Assembly: GCA_016714745.1 (NCBI GenBank)
Contig: JADKCG010000010.1
Coordinates: forward strand, 1-64,000
Length of the DNA stretch: 64,000 nt
From: Elusimicrobiota bacterium
GTDB lineage: Bacteria; Elusimicrobiota; Elusimicrobia; FEN-1173
Direction: 5' to 3'
Under the pieces are notes generated by a model, which was given only the letters and a program-made list of their open reading frames with translations, was not told where the DNA came from and ran no database searches. The first letter of the stretch is position 1, and every line of letters begins with the position of its first letter. Positions 53,608 to 63,065 of the stretch are shown piece after piece. The position numbers and the translations under genes are program-made.

Positions 53608-55396
53608 TTGGCCTCCATGGACCGAATCAGGTCCGTGAGTCTGCCCGCCAAGTTCGATCCCGTGTCCGCGAGAGACGGGGTGTAACGGGCTCGATCAAAT
53701 TCTTGCCACAGTTCCTCAACCGATTTTATTTTTCCTGGGGAGACCCTCGCGTTCTCCAACCCCGCCGCCACACATTCGGGTGTCAGCGCTTGAACGTTGG
53801 CCCGCACCTTCGCGGCCAAATATTCCAGAAAGAGACGGTGGAGGGTTTCTGTGGAGGAGAGCCCTTCGCGTTGGCCCGTCTAATCCCCCGCAATGCTTTT
53901 CGCGCCGCCGACGGTGAAAATCGGTTTTTCCCGACGCTGGCAAAAAGGCGCCCTGCCCAAATCGCCCCAAAAAGAAGTCCGGGTGCGAGCTGGACGTAGG
54001 GAAACCAGGGCCGATTCTGGATAGGCCCTTTCTGGGGTCCCACAACCCCCTGGGTTTTTATAAACCGAATATCCCGGCCCATTTCTTTTAATCCTTCGCT
54101 CACCGCGGTAAACGAGACCCCAGACCCCGACGCGGCCGTTGGATCGGCGGGGGCAACACTCAACGTCAAAGGTTTCGTTGAGACGGTTCTAAACTCCTTG
54201 GTTTGCGGGTCAAAGAAAGACAACGAGAGAGGCGGGAACGTTAAATCGCCCGACACTTCCGGTTTCATCACCGTCGTAAACACTTTTGACCCCCGCAGTC
54301 GCCCGTCCTTTTTGTCGACGTTTAGGCTGGAGAGAGTCTCATAGGTTTTAAATTCCTTTGTTTCCGGCAAAGGAGGTTGGGAGAGAGCCTTAACGTTTCC
54401 CTCCCCGGACACCGTTACCGTGAGTGTCAAGGGATCATGCACCTTGGCCGATTTCTTGTCGAAAGAGGCCGATATTTGAAACCGTCCCACGTCTCCCCGG
54501 AACGTTGCGGGCCGGCCCGTTTCGGGCACCGATCGGACAGTGATTGCCAGCGGATCACTGCGGAGCGTCACCGCTTGGCCCCGCGTAAAAAGGTTTTGGA
54601 AGAACCCGTCCCCAAAAGGATCCCTGAAATCCTGCACGTTGCATTCAAGGGAAGCCGGGCCAATGGTGAATTTCCCGGAACTTGTTGGAAAAAGGGCTGT
54701 GGCCAGTTCCACCACTTGGTATCGAATGCCTTCCACGTTGGTCACGTATTGCCGCTGGGGCGGAAGATCTTCGCTCATGAACCCCGTGGTGTCCGGCGGT
54801 CGGTAATTCGGTTGAGAGAGAAGCGGCGCGCGGCTGTAAAACCGGAACAAAAGGGTGATCTGTTCGCCCACCGTGGCCGTTTTTTTATCGACTGTGGTTG
54901 TCACAAAAAGGGTTCGTCCCCCGTGGGCCACATTGTTTTGGTTTTGTTGGCCAGCGGAATTCGCCGGAGCCGGCGAGGCCGAACCCGTTATGACTTTGAT
55001 CGGAATGGGGTTTGTGGAAAGGGTTTGTCCCCCCACCGTCATGGACACCGACGGTATCACATGCTCCCCCGGGGAGAGGGGCGCCAAAGCAAAGCTGAAT
55101 ATCACTTGGCTGGTGACTTGTCCGTTGACGTAGCTGATGTTTTGGCTTTGCCCCGCAAAGGTTGCGCGGAATCCGGGAATGTCGGAGAGCGAGGGTTGCG
55201 GGATGCTGATCCGCCCCCCCGAAAACGTCAGTTGTAACGTCAACGTATCGTTCATCGTCAACGTTGTCCGATCCACCTCCGCCGTAAAGGTGAGATCGGC
55301 GGCATGACCGTTAGACCCCAACGTGGCCACGCAAAACAATAAAAGTCCAAAAAATATATTTTTAAAAAACAATAATTTCCCTCCCATTCCCCCCAT
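53604..55396 (-). CDS. batD: BatD (oxygen tolerance) protein (frameshifted)
   Basis: About 597 residues: signal peptide, three or more beta-sandwich repeats starting LTFTAEVDRTTLTMNDTLTL, a membrane helix (FPYVQLAPGLLFGAIW) and a cytosolic tail. The tail is out of frame after RANAKG; one G added to GGG (CCC at 53862-53864) gives LSSTETLHRLFLEYLAAKV and joins the frame ending at 53604. ATG at 55396 is the first after the batB/C stop. BatD is thought to act outside the cell membrane with the VWA proteins. Confidence 0.86.
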
Positions 55397-55397
55397 T

Positions 55398-56993
55398 CTA
55401 CCAATCCTCTCCCGCCGCGGGTTCGGGTTTTTTCTTTCCTGCCTTTTCTTTCGTGGAATTCTCCTGTTGCGCCACCGCCTCCAACAACCGTTGGGCATCT
55501 TCTTTGGACATTTCGCCGGGCTTAGATTTTTGGTCCTTTTTATCGTCTTTCGGTTTGCCCTGCTGTTTCTGTTGTTCCTTCTGCATTTTATCCAATTTTT
55601 GAGCGAGTTCAAGATTGTGTTTGGCGTCCGCGTCTTTCGGGTTCAACCGAAGGGCCTGCTTATATTGTTCTATGGCCTGGTCCAGTTTTCCTTGACGATA
55701 AAAGGCGTTGCCTGCGTCATACACGGCCGCCGCTTTTGAGGGCGGATGGGTGACAGCACTGGCCACTTTTTCGTAGGCTTCCCCCGCGGCCGCGTAGCTT
55801 TGCTCAAGGTAGAGGGCGTGGCCTAAACGGAATTGGGCCTCAAGGTCATTTGGATTTTTCTGCACAAAGGGCGCGATTTCGCTGGACCGGGGATATCGTC
55901 CCAACGCTTCTGAACGCCCCGGCAAACAGAGAAGAGCCAAAAGAAGACCCGCCAAAAACCGTCCTTCACGCACATCGCGAAACACCCGGGTCCAATGCCG
56001 CTGAACTTCGGGCCACAGAAATTCCAACATCAAAAGGAACAGGGCCAACACCAAGGGCAGTCGGTAGTGGTTTTCTCCTTGTCCATAGACGCGGCTGTCC
56101 AAATCTTTTTTTTCCATGCGGCCGATTTCTTCCAGAATTTTCGTCACTTCCACCTCTCCCTGAGACGCCGGGAAATAGGCCCCGTTGGTTTTCGCCGCAG
56201 ACTTTTTAAGAGAAGCCTCGTCCATTTTGGAGAGCACCGTTTGTCCGTCTTTATCTTTTTTATAACCCGTCACGTTACCGTTTTCGTCACGAAGAGGGAT
56301 GATCTCCCCCGTGAGGTTACCAAACCCAATGGTAAAAATCCGACAGCCTTCCTTAACCGCCCGATCCAGCGCCACGTCCAATTGGCCCGAATGATCTTCG
56401 CCATCTGTCAGTAAAACAAGGGCCCTGTTTTTTCCTGTTCCTTTGGGGAACGCGTCCAAAGAGGTCGTGATGGCGGCGGCCAGGTTGGTGCCCGGTTTTG
56501 GGATGAGGTCCGGCCCCAAAAGGTCCAATAAAGAACGCGCCGCGCCGTAATCCAAAGTCAACGGGCATTGCAAAAAGGCAGTTCCCGCAAAAGCCACGAT
56601 GCCCACGCGGTCACCTTCCAAAAGGCTGATCAACAAGCTCAGTTCCCGCTTGGCCTGGGTGAGACGGTTGGGTTTCACGTCTTCGGCGAACATACTGGTG
56701 GAGACGTCCATGGCGATCATGACATCGACGCCCCGCCGATGAACCTCCTGAAACTCTTGACCCCAGCGTGGCCCCGCCACAGCCACCACCAGCATGACTA
56801 ATCCCAAAAGAAGAAGGAGCAACTTCACCCCCTGCTGTCTCGGGCGTTTGGGGTCAATCAACCGCGCCAAAACCCCCGCGTCTCCCGATTCGGCCACCAG
56901 TCGCGATTTCCATCGGAACCACGCCACACTCAACACCAAAAGCAAGACAGGGACCCCCAACAAGAAGAAAGCGTTCATAAAGGTCCAACTCAC
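55398..56993 (-). CDS. batB: BatB-BatC fusion: VWA and TPR protein
   Basis: 531 residues. Two N-terminal helices, then a von Willebrand A domain with a full MIDAS (MDVSTSMFAED, GTNLAA, LLTDGEDHSG), a membrane helix (about 325-345) and a second half with three tetratricopeptide repeats and a Lys/Gln-rich tail, which elsewhere is the separate BatC. It overlaps batA by 4 nt. The family supports envelope integrity and oxygen tolerance in Bacteroidetes and spirochaetes; function here is inferred from that. Confidence 0.88.
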   Translation of the reverse strand: MSWTFMNAFFLLGVPVLLLVLSVAWFRWKSRLVAESGDAGVLARLIDPKRPRQQGVKLLLLLLGLVMLVVAVAGPRWGQEFQEVHRRGVDVMIAMDVSTSMFAEDVKPNRLTQAKRELSLLISLLEGDRVGIVAFAGTAFLQCPLTLDYGAARSLLDLLGPDLIPKPGTNLAAAITTSLDAFPKGTGKNRALVLLTDGEDHSGQLDVALDRAVKEGCRIFTIGFGNLTGEIIPLRDENGNVTGYKKDKDGQTVLSKMDEASLKKSAAKTNGAYFPASQGEVEVTKILEEIGRMEKKDLDSRVYGQGENHYRLPLVLALFLLMLEFLWPEVQRHWTRVFRDVREGRFLAGLLLALLCLPGRSEALGRYPRSSEIAPFVQKNPNDLEAQFRLGHALYLEQSYAAAGEAYEKVASAVTHPPSKAAAVYDAGNAFYRQGKLDQAIEQYKQALRLNPKDADAKHNLELAQKLDKMQKEQQKQQGKPKDDKKDQKSKPGEMSKEDAQRLLEAVAQQENSTKEKAGKKKPEPAAGEDW

Positions 56994-57982
56994 GGCACAC
57001 GCCTCCAGAGCGTCACGGCCAACAGGGATTCCAGGCCGATCAAGAAGAACGCGACGAGCAGAAACGGCAGATGTCGGTCTTTGTAGTCCGCATACGTTTC
57101 GACTTTAACCTCCGTTTTTTCCATTTGGTCAATTTCTTTGTAAATCCGTTTGAGACTTTCAAAATCTGTGGCGCGGAAGTAGGTCCCGCCGGTCCGCTGG
57201 GCCACTTCCCTCAGCGTGGTTTCGTCCAATTCATTCTCCGGCATTTTGACCATGCGTTTGCCGAACATGGGGTCGTCCACTTCCATCATTCCACCTCCGG
57301 GGGCCCCAGCGCCGACGGTGTAAATTTTGATGCCAAACGCGGCGGCCGCCTTAGCGGCGGTGATGGGATCCACGTCGCCGAAATTGCTCCGCCCATCTGT
57401 GAGGAGGACGATCAGTTTGGTTGCCGCTTCGCTTCCTTTTAACCGGGACACCGAGGTGGCGATGGCGGACCCTATGGCTGTGCGGTCTTGTTCGATAAGG
57501 CCGATTTGAACGTTATCCAAAAATCCCAACAAGGCCCCATGATCCAACGTGAGCGGACATTGAGTAAACGCGTATTTGGCGAACAACACCAACGCCAACC
57601 GGTCGTCCGGCCGGTCTTTAATGAACAGCCGGATCACTTCCAGCGCCGCTTGAAACCGGTTGCGAGGCTTAAAATCCAAACTCCGCATGCTGTCAGAAAT
57701 GTCCAATGCCAAAACAATATCCGTGGCCGGCGACGTGACTTCCCTCCGTTGTTGGCCTTCCTGAGGACGAGCCAAAGCGAAAATCAAAAGACCCAACGCT
57801 GTCAATCGTAACGCCGATCGCAGAGCGTGATCCACTGGCCGCTTGGTTGTCGCGCGTCCCAACAACGCCAATGACGAAAAAGAAACTTTGGCCCGCGCCA
57901 AAAATCCCCAACGGAAATCGTAATACGCGGCCGCCGGAAGTAGAACCAAAAGCCACAGTATGTGAGGGTGTGCGAATGTCAT
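56990..57982 (-). CDS. batA: BatA VWA-domain protein
   Basis: 330 residues: two N-terminal helices, VWA domain with MIDAS DISDSM, DRTAIGSA and LLTDGRSNFGD, and a C-terminal membrane helix. Paralogue of the VWA half of the next gene (shared FTQCPLTLDHGA/LQCPLTLDYGA). It lies in a gapless operon: 4-nt overlaps both sides. Expected to bind metal-dependent ligands at the periplasmic or cytosolic face alongside MoxR. Confidence 0.9.
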   Translation of the reverse strand: MTFAHPHILWLLVLLPAAAYYDFRWGFLARAKVSFSSLALLGRATTKRPVDHALRSALRLTALGLLIFALARPQEGQQRREVTSPATDIVLALDISDSMRSLDFKPRNRFQAALEVIRLFIKDRPDDRLALVLFAKYAFTQCPLTLDHGALLGFLDNVQIGLIEQDRTAIGSAIATSVSRLKGSEAATKLIVLLTDGRSNFGDVDPITAAKAAAAFGIKIYTVGAGAPGGGMMEVDDPMFGKRMVKMPENELDETTLREVAQRTGGTYFRATDFESLKRIYKEIDQMEKTEVKVETYADYKDRHLPFLLVAFFLIGLESLLAVTLWRRVP

Positions 57983-58944
57983 GGTTCTTTGGTCGCGCGC
58001 CCGTCAGCTTTTAAATTTTCCTCGTCCGGTTTCGTGGCCAACACAAAATCCCTCACCCGCTGAAAATCGTTCAGCCGTTCTTCTTCTGTGGGTTCCAACT
58101 TCGCAAATTTGGCCAAATCCCCGTCTTCTAAAACGGCGCGCAGTCCCAGCCGTTGGTCAATGGTGATGGAGAGCGATTTAAGTTCAACAAAAATCTCCGC
58201 TGTTGTTCGATCCATGGCCGGCGCATCAAACGCGCCTTCCAAGTACGCCCGCAAAATGTCGGTTAACTGACTGTAAAAAACTTTCGCCGGGGCCGTCAGT
58301 TCCTCTTCCAGCCGACGCAGATCTTCCAACGCCCGCACATGGGGTGCGACTGGCGGTGGGCCCGGGGGGGGCCTTCGTCCCCCTTTGCCTTTGCCAAACT
58401 TAACCCAAACAACAATGCCCCCGATAACAAGCAGAAAAGCCAACAAACTGAGGATCACCGGCCAGTTTGGGACTTTTTTGAGATATCCTTTCAATCCCCG
58501 AATGTCTTTGGATTCCGGGGTCAACACGCTTTTAATGGTCACCGGAATTTCGGGAGTTTTCACTTCTACCGTTTGAGCCTGTTCCTGGCACCGCACCGTT
58601 AACGCCGGAAGAGTGGAAACCCCCACATCAAAAAGCGCCAACGTGATCGTAAAATCCCGTTCCACCAAAGACCCGTTCCGCTGTTCGGCCGCCGTGGAAA
58701 ATTGAACCACTTCAAAAGCCCCGACCGTTCCCCCCACATCCACCCGACAATTTCCCGGCGCTTCCGCCACCGTTTTCAACTGAAGAACCAACAGGTCCCC
58801 CACAGTGCCTTCCCGGGGCTCCAAAGAAGTCTCCACCCTAACCTTGGCAAATGCGCCGCTGGTCAAAAACCAAATCGCCAACCCAAGCCCCACACCCTTT
58901 CCAAAAGGGGACGGTCTTGCATAATTGCAATTCGTGGGAATCAT
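57979..58944 (-). CDS. DUF4381/BatD-like membrane protein
   Basis: 321 residues: signal or anchor helix near the N-terminus (LGLAIWFLTSGAFAK), a beta-rich extracytoplasmic domain, one membrane helix (VILSLLAFLLVIGGIVVWVKF, about 163-185), a Pro-rich turn (PPPGPPPVAP) and a helical cytosolic domain with VFYSQLTDILRAYLE. This is the DUF4381-like component usually found between DUF58 and batA. Starts with ATG overlapping the DUF58 stop. Confidence 0.78.
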   Translation of the reverse strand: MIPTNCNYARPSPFGKGVGLGLAIWFLTSGAFAKVRVETSLEPREGTVGDLLVLQLKTVAEAPGNCRVDVGGTVGAFEVVQFSTAAEQRNGSLVERDFTITLALFDVGVSTLPALTVRCQEQAQTVEVKTPEIPVTIKSVLTPESKDIRGLKGYLKKVPNWPVILSLLAFLLVIGGIVVWVKFGKGKGGRRPPPGPPPVAPHVRALEDLRRLEEELTAPAKVFYSQLTDILRAYLEGAFDAPAMDRTTAEIFVELKSLSITIDQRLGLRAVLEDGDLAKFAKLEPTEEERLNDFQRVRDFVLATKPDEENLKADGRATKEP

Positions 58945-59837
58945 CAGTGCATCCTCTTCGCCCGTTCGCGAAAGAACCGCAAAAAAGAAGGCGTGTACGG
59001 CCGACCGGTCTCAACAAAAATTGAGTCCACCCCCGCCCGGCGAAATTCAGTTTCCAAACGGGCCCGCCGTGCCGCCTGAGCCCGAACATAGTTTTTCCCC
59101 GCCCGGCCCGCGTTGACGACCTGCACTCCGCCGCTTTCCGCGTCTTCCAATAACCATCGCCCCCGCGCTGGAAACTTTTTTTCCCAGGGGTCTTCCACCG
59201 GGACGGTGATTAAATCATGCTTTCTCTGGGCAATGCCCAAGGCTTTTTGGTACCCGCTGTTGATAAAATCGCTCAAGAGGAAAACCACCGCCCGCCGGCG
59301 TTGCACGTGGCTCACAAAATCCAAGGCAGACTTAAGCGATGTTCCCGAATGCTGGGGCGAAAAACTCAACACTTCCCGAATCAGCCGCAAAATATGGCCC
59401 CGGGACTTCCGTGGCGGGATATACTTTTCAACCCGGTCTGAAAACAGCACCAACCCGGTTTTATCATTGTTGGCCAAAGCGGAAAAAGCCAGCACAGCCG
59501 TGATCTCCGCCGCCAATTCCGCCTTAAACTGTGACCGTGACCCAAACCGGAGCGACCGACTGGCGTCCACCAAAAAGAGGATGGTCAGTTCCCGTTCTTC
59601 CACAAACTTTTTAATGTAGGGATGTCCCGTCCGGGCCGTGACGTTCCAGTCAATGGACCGCACGTCGTCGCCGGGCATGTATTCCCGCACTTCAGAGAAC
59701 TCCATCCCCCGCCCCTTAAAGGTGCTGGAATATTGCCCGGCAAAAGTATCGTTCACTAATCGCCGCGCCGTAATTTCCAACTTACGCACGCGTTTAAGCA
59801 CGTCCGCCGTGGAGGTGGAGTTTTGGGAAGTGTTCAT
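58944..59837 (-). CDS. DUF58 protein of the MoxR-Bat operon
   Basis: 297 residues: FKGRGMEFSEVREYMPGDDVRSIDW is the DUF58 signature (residues about 41-65), then a VWA-like fold with LVDASRSLRFG. No membrane helix. DUF58 proteins are near-universal partners of MoxR ATPases. It follows moxR after 66 nt, a gap that contains a short palindrome related to the dispersed GGGCATCCTGCCC family. Confidence 0.92.
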   Translation of the reverse strand: MNTSQNSTSTADVLKRVRKLEITARRLVNDTFAGQYSSTFKGRGMEFSEVREYMPGDDVRSIDWNVTARTGHPYIKKFVEERELTILFLVDASRSLRFGSRSQFKAELAAEITAVLAFSALANNDKTGLVLFSDRVEKYIPPRKSRGHILRLIREVLSFSPQHSGTSLKSALDFVSHVQRRRAVVFLLSDFINSGYQKALGIAQRKHDLITVPVEDPWEKKFPARGRWLLEDAESGGVQVVNAGRAGKNYVRAQAARRARLETEFRRAGVDSIFVETGRPYTPSFLRFFRERAKRMH

Positions 59838-59858
59838 ATGTCCTTTTAAGAAAGTGGT

Positions 59859-59880
59859 ATGGGCTTCCAGCCCATGGGGT
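59859..59880. repeat. Short palindrome between moxR and DUF58
   Basis: ATGGGCTTCCAGCCCATGGGG contains ATGGGCT/AGCCCAT around TCC, and GATGCCCGTGCTAC follows. It resembles the palindromes at 34112-34137 and 61016-61037. Confidence 0.45.
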
Positions 59881-59903
59881 TTAGATGCCCGTGCTACTAC
59901 AGC

Positions 59904-60890
59904 TTAAGGCACATCCACCTCATTAAAGATGTCCTGAATCACATCGTCCGTGGTTTTCTCTTCCGCTTCCGCCTCATATGTCAAAATGATGCGGTGACGA
60001 AGCACGTCCGGCCCGATGTTCTTCACATCTTCTGGGGTCACATAGCCACGCCCCCGTAAAAACGCAAATCCCTGGGCCGCTTTGTGGAGTGCCAAGGTCG
60101 CCCGCGGCGACGCGCCAAACCGGATCAGGTTCTTCAACCGGTCCAGCCTTCCCGAGGGGTTTCTGGTGGCCCCTACGATGTCTAAAATATAGTTCTTTAC
60201 CTTTTCATCCACATAGATCTGGTCGACCACAAGCCGGGCCTGGGCAATGCGGGCCAGGGTGATCACGCGCCGTGCCGTGGGCGGTTCCGGCAAACTCATT
60301 CGCTCCATCACGGTCCTTTCTTCGTCCCGTGACGGGTAAGTCACTTTCAGTTTTAGCATGAACCGGTCCACCTGGGCCTCCGGCAGGGGGAACGTGCCCT
60401 CTTGCTCAATGGGGTTTTGGGTCGCCAACACCAAAAAAGGGTCGGGCAACGGATAAGTGGTATCCCCAATCGTCACCTGGCGTTCCTGCATGGCTTCCAA
60501 CAGGGCGGATTGGACTTTCGCAGGGGCGCGGTTGATTTCGTCGGCCAAAAGCAGATTCGTAAATACTGGCCCTTTTCTGACCGTGAACTGTCCATCCTTA
60601 GGATGATAGATCAATGTCCCGACGACGTCCGCGGGCAGAAGGTCCGGCGTAAACTGAATTCGCTGGAATTGCGCCTCAATGGCAGACGCCAAGGTGCGCA
60701 CTGAGAGGGTTTTCGCCAGCCCGGGCACCCCCTCCAAAAGCAGATGGCCATGGCCCAGGAGGCCCACCAACATCCGTTCCAAAAGGTAGCGTTGCCCCAC
60801 AATGACGCGGTTAAGTTCCGCCAGCACCTCTTCCACAAAGATACTCTCTTGTTTGACTTTCTCGTTAATGGCACGGATATCGCTTGTCAT
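59904..60890 (-). CDS. moxR: MoxR-family AAA+ ATPase
   Basis: 328 residues. Walker A GVPGLAKT, Walker B LLLADEINRAP, sensor I in FLVLATQNPIEQEGTFPLPEAQ with DRFMLK, and the C-terminal AAA lid. MoxR proteins act as chaperones that mature or activate partner proteins, here the DUF58/VWA products downstream. The ATG at 60890 has GGAGGAG 5 nt upstream, and a clear promoter lies 40-68 bp upstream. First gene of a seven-gene operon. Confidence 0.95.
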   Translation of the reverse strand: MTSDIRAINEKVKQESIFVEEVLAELNRVIVGQRYLLERMLVGLLGHGHLLLEGVPGLAKTLSVRTLASAIEAQFQRIQFTPDLLPADVVGTLIYHPKDGQFTVRKGPVFTNLLLADEINRAPAKVQSALLEAMQERQVTIGDTTYPLPDPFLVLATQNPIEQEGTFPLPEAQVDRFMLKLKVTYPSRDEERTVMERMSLPEPPTARRVITLARIAQARLVVDQIYVDEKVKNYILDIVGATRNPSGRLDRLKNLIRFGASPRATLALHKAAQGFAFLRGRGYVTPEDVKNIGPDVLRHRIILTYEAEAEEKTTDDVIQDIFNEVDVP

Positions 60891-60929
60891 CGTTCTCCTC
60901 CAGTAATAGCCAACCCAATCCGGAAGTAT

Positions 60930-60958
60930 ATTTTATTCAGAGCAAAAGAAAATATCAA
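60930..60958 (-). promoter_or_regulatory. Promoter of the moxR-bat operon
   Basis: On the minus strand, TTGATA (60953-60958), exactly 17 bp, then TAAAAT (60930-60935). Strong match to a housekeeping promoter in A+T-rich surroundings. Confidence 0.65.
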
Positions 60959-61015
60959 CCCCAACCCTCCCAGAAAATGTCATACTCCCAGTTCAAGCTG
61001 AAATCAAGACGTTAT

Positions 61016-61037
61016 AGCATGGGCATCCTGCCCATGT
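61016..61037. repeat. Dispersed palindrome, intergenic copy
   Basis: AGCATGGGCATCCTGCCCATGT: stem CATGGGCA/TGCCCATG around TCC. Compensatory A/T changes relative to the copy at 34112-34137 keep the stem intact, which suggests the hairpin itself is maintained. Confidence 0.7.
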
Positions 61038-61111
61038 GATTCTAGGTTCATCTTGTTAAGAAAAAGTTCCACTCCAGACACCCTATTCGTTTATAAATCG
61101 GAGCCCCATTA

Positions 61112-63029
61112 ATGCCATTTTCACAGTTCAATCTTCATCCTCAACTCGTCAAAGCGATCACCGCGCTTGGTTTCAAAGCGCCCACGCCTATCCAAACCCA
61201 AGCCATTCCCCCCGCTTTGGAAGGCAAGGACATCTTGGGGTGCGCCCAAACCGGAAGCGGTAAAACAGCGGCTTTCGCACTTCCCGTTCTTCATCACTTG
61301 CTCACCAAAAACGGAGACGGCCTGCGCGCCTTGGTGTTGGTCCCCACCCGCGAATTGGCTGTTCAGGTGGAACGCACATTCAAAGAATGCAGTCGTTATA
61401 CTCCTTTTAGGACCGCGGTGGTGATTGGCGGGGTCAGCCATTCTATGCAAACCCGGTCCATCCAAGGGGGTGCCGCTATCCTTGTAGCTACCCCCGGCCG
61501 GTTATTGGACCACCTTCGCCAGGGAAACTTTTCCCTTGAAATACATTGAACAATTGGTTTTGGACGAAGCCGACCGAATGCTGGACATGGGATTTTTGCC
61601 AGAAATTAAACAAATCATTAATGCCATCCCCAAAGAACGGCAAACTCAGCTATTCTCTGCCACATTACACGAAGACGTTGAGCGGATCGCCGCGTTTGCC
61701 ACCCGAACCCCCTTGCGGGTTGAAATTGCCCGTCCGTCCACTGTGGCAGAAGGCATCAGCCAAATCTTATACCCGGTCATTCAATCGCAGAAGACAGGGC
61801 TCTTGCTCATGTTGTTAAAAAATTCCGAAATGAGGTCCGTCTTGGTGTTCACCCGCACCAAACACGGGGCGGACAAAGTGGCCAGCCGTTTGCAAGAAGA
61901 GGGATACAAAGTGGGCACTTTCCACTCCAACCGGTCCCAAAACCAACGCCAACAAGCCATGGACGATTTTCGCCAGATGCGCACGCAGATCCTTGTGGCC
62001 ACCGATATCGCGGCCCGCGGGATTGACGTCAAAAACATCAGCCATGTGGTCAATTTCGATGTCCCTCGTTTTCCCGAAGATTACGTTCACCGGGTGGGCC
62101 GCACCGCACGTGCCTATGGGGTCGGTGACGCTCTGCTTCTCGTGGACCCCATGGAAGAATCGTTTGTGAAATCCATCGAACGTTTCATTCAAGTCACATT
62201 CCCGCGCGCCACACTGCCCGGATTCCAATACAATAAACCTCCGAAACACGGAGCGCCCTCCCCCCACGCCCACCCACGCGGCCATCAGGGCAAAGGCTCC
62301 CCGTCCCGCGGTCCCGGTGGACATGGTCCAAACAGGCCAGGCGGACACGGTCCAAGTGGACACCGGCCTGGTGGGGCGGCGAAAGGGCACGTTCCGTCCG
62401 GCGGAGAACGCCCGTCACCTGGTGATTCTTTTGGCAACACAGAAAAACGCCCGAACGTGGCCTACGCGTTCCGTAACCGCAACGCTTCACACAGCGGAAA
62501 TTCGTTTGCCAAAAAAAATGATCGTCCCAGCGGCGGCCGCGCTTTCGGCAATAAATTCGGCCGCCCCAGCGGTGGCAAACCCTTTTGGAACAAAAAGGAC
62601 CGTCCTGGCGGAGAAGGCCCGTCCGGCAACACCTTCCCCCGCGCGGGCGGAGGCCAATCGTTCGGCAATAAATTCGGCCGCCCCAGCGGTGGCAAACCCT
62701 TTTGGAACAAAAAGGACCGTCCTGGCGGAGAAGGCCCGTCCGGTAACACCTTCCCCCGCGCGGGCGGAGGCCAATCGTTCGGCAATAAATTCGGCCGTCC
62801 CAGCGGTGGCAAACCCTTTTGGAACAAAAAGGACCGTCCTGGCGGAGAACGTTCGTCCGGCAACACGTTTTCTTCCCGACCCAGCGGAGGGGAATCATTC
62901 GGAAACAAATCCGATCGTCCCAACGTTGGAAAATCTTTTGGCGGCCAACAGAACCATCCCAGCGGCGGGCATTCATTTGGCAATAAACATAAACGGCCCG
63001 GCCCATTTCATAACAAATTCAAAAAATAA
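61112..63029 (+). CDS. rhlE: DEAD-box RNA helicase, RhlE type, with repeat-rich tail (frameshifted)
   Basis: About 638 residues after removing one C from CCC at 61533-61535, which gives GNFSLKYIEQLVLDEADRML. Q motif FKAPTPIQTQAIP, motif I AQTGSGKT, Ia PTRELA, Ib TPGRLLD, II DEAD, III SAT and VI HRVGRTARA are all in order. Beyond residue ~370 the tail is Gly/Arg/Pro-rich and carries near-identical 39-residue repeats (GRPSGGKPFWNKKDRPGGEG). Such basic tails bind RNA and may promote condensates. Likely role in ribosome assembly or RNA turnover, especially in the cold. Confidence 0.93.
62544..62894 (+). repeat. 117-bp tandem repeat in the helicase tail
   Basis: Units begin at 62544, 62661 and 62778, exactly 117 bp apart. 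The first two are almost identical at the DNA level; the third diverges after about 90 bp. Each encodes 39 residues with FGNKFGRPSGG and PFWNKKDRPGG. The near-identity implies recent duplication or slippage, so copy number may vary. Confidence 0.92.
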
Positions 63030-63065
63030 TAAAATAAAAACTGAAATAAACCTAAAGGATAAACC

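Noticed and set aside
58944..59837. Methanol-dehydrogenase (mox) gene cluster suggested by MoxR
   Set aside because: No methanol dehydrogenase genes; the gene order is that of the general MoxR-DUF58-Bat operon.
62544..62894. Regularly spaced repeats considered as a CRISPR array
   Set aside because: Units are contiguous, 117 bp long, without unique spacers, and keep the helicase reading frame.
62194..63006. Minus-strand frames of up to 270 codons opposite the helicase tail
   Set aside because: They mirror the 117-bp tandem repeats and have no independent support.
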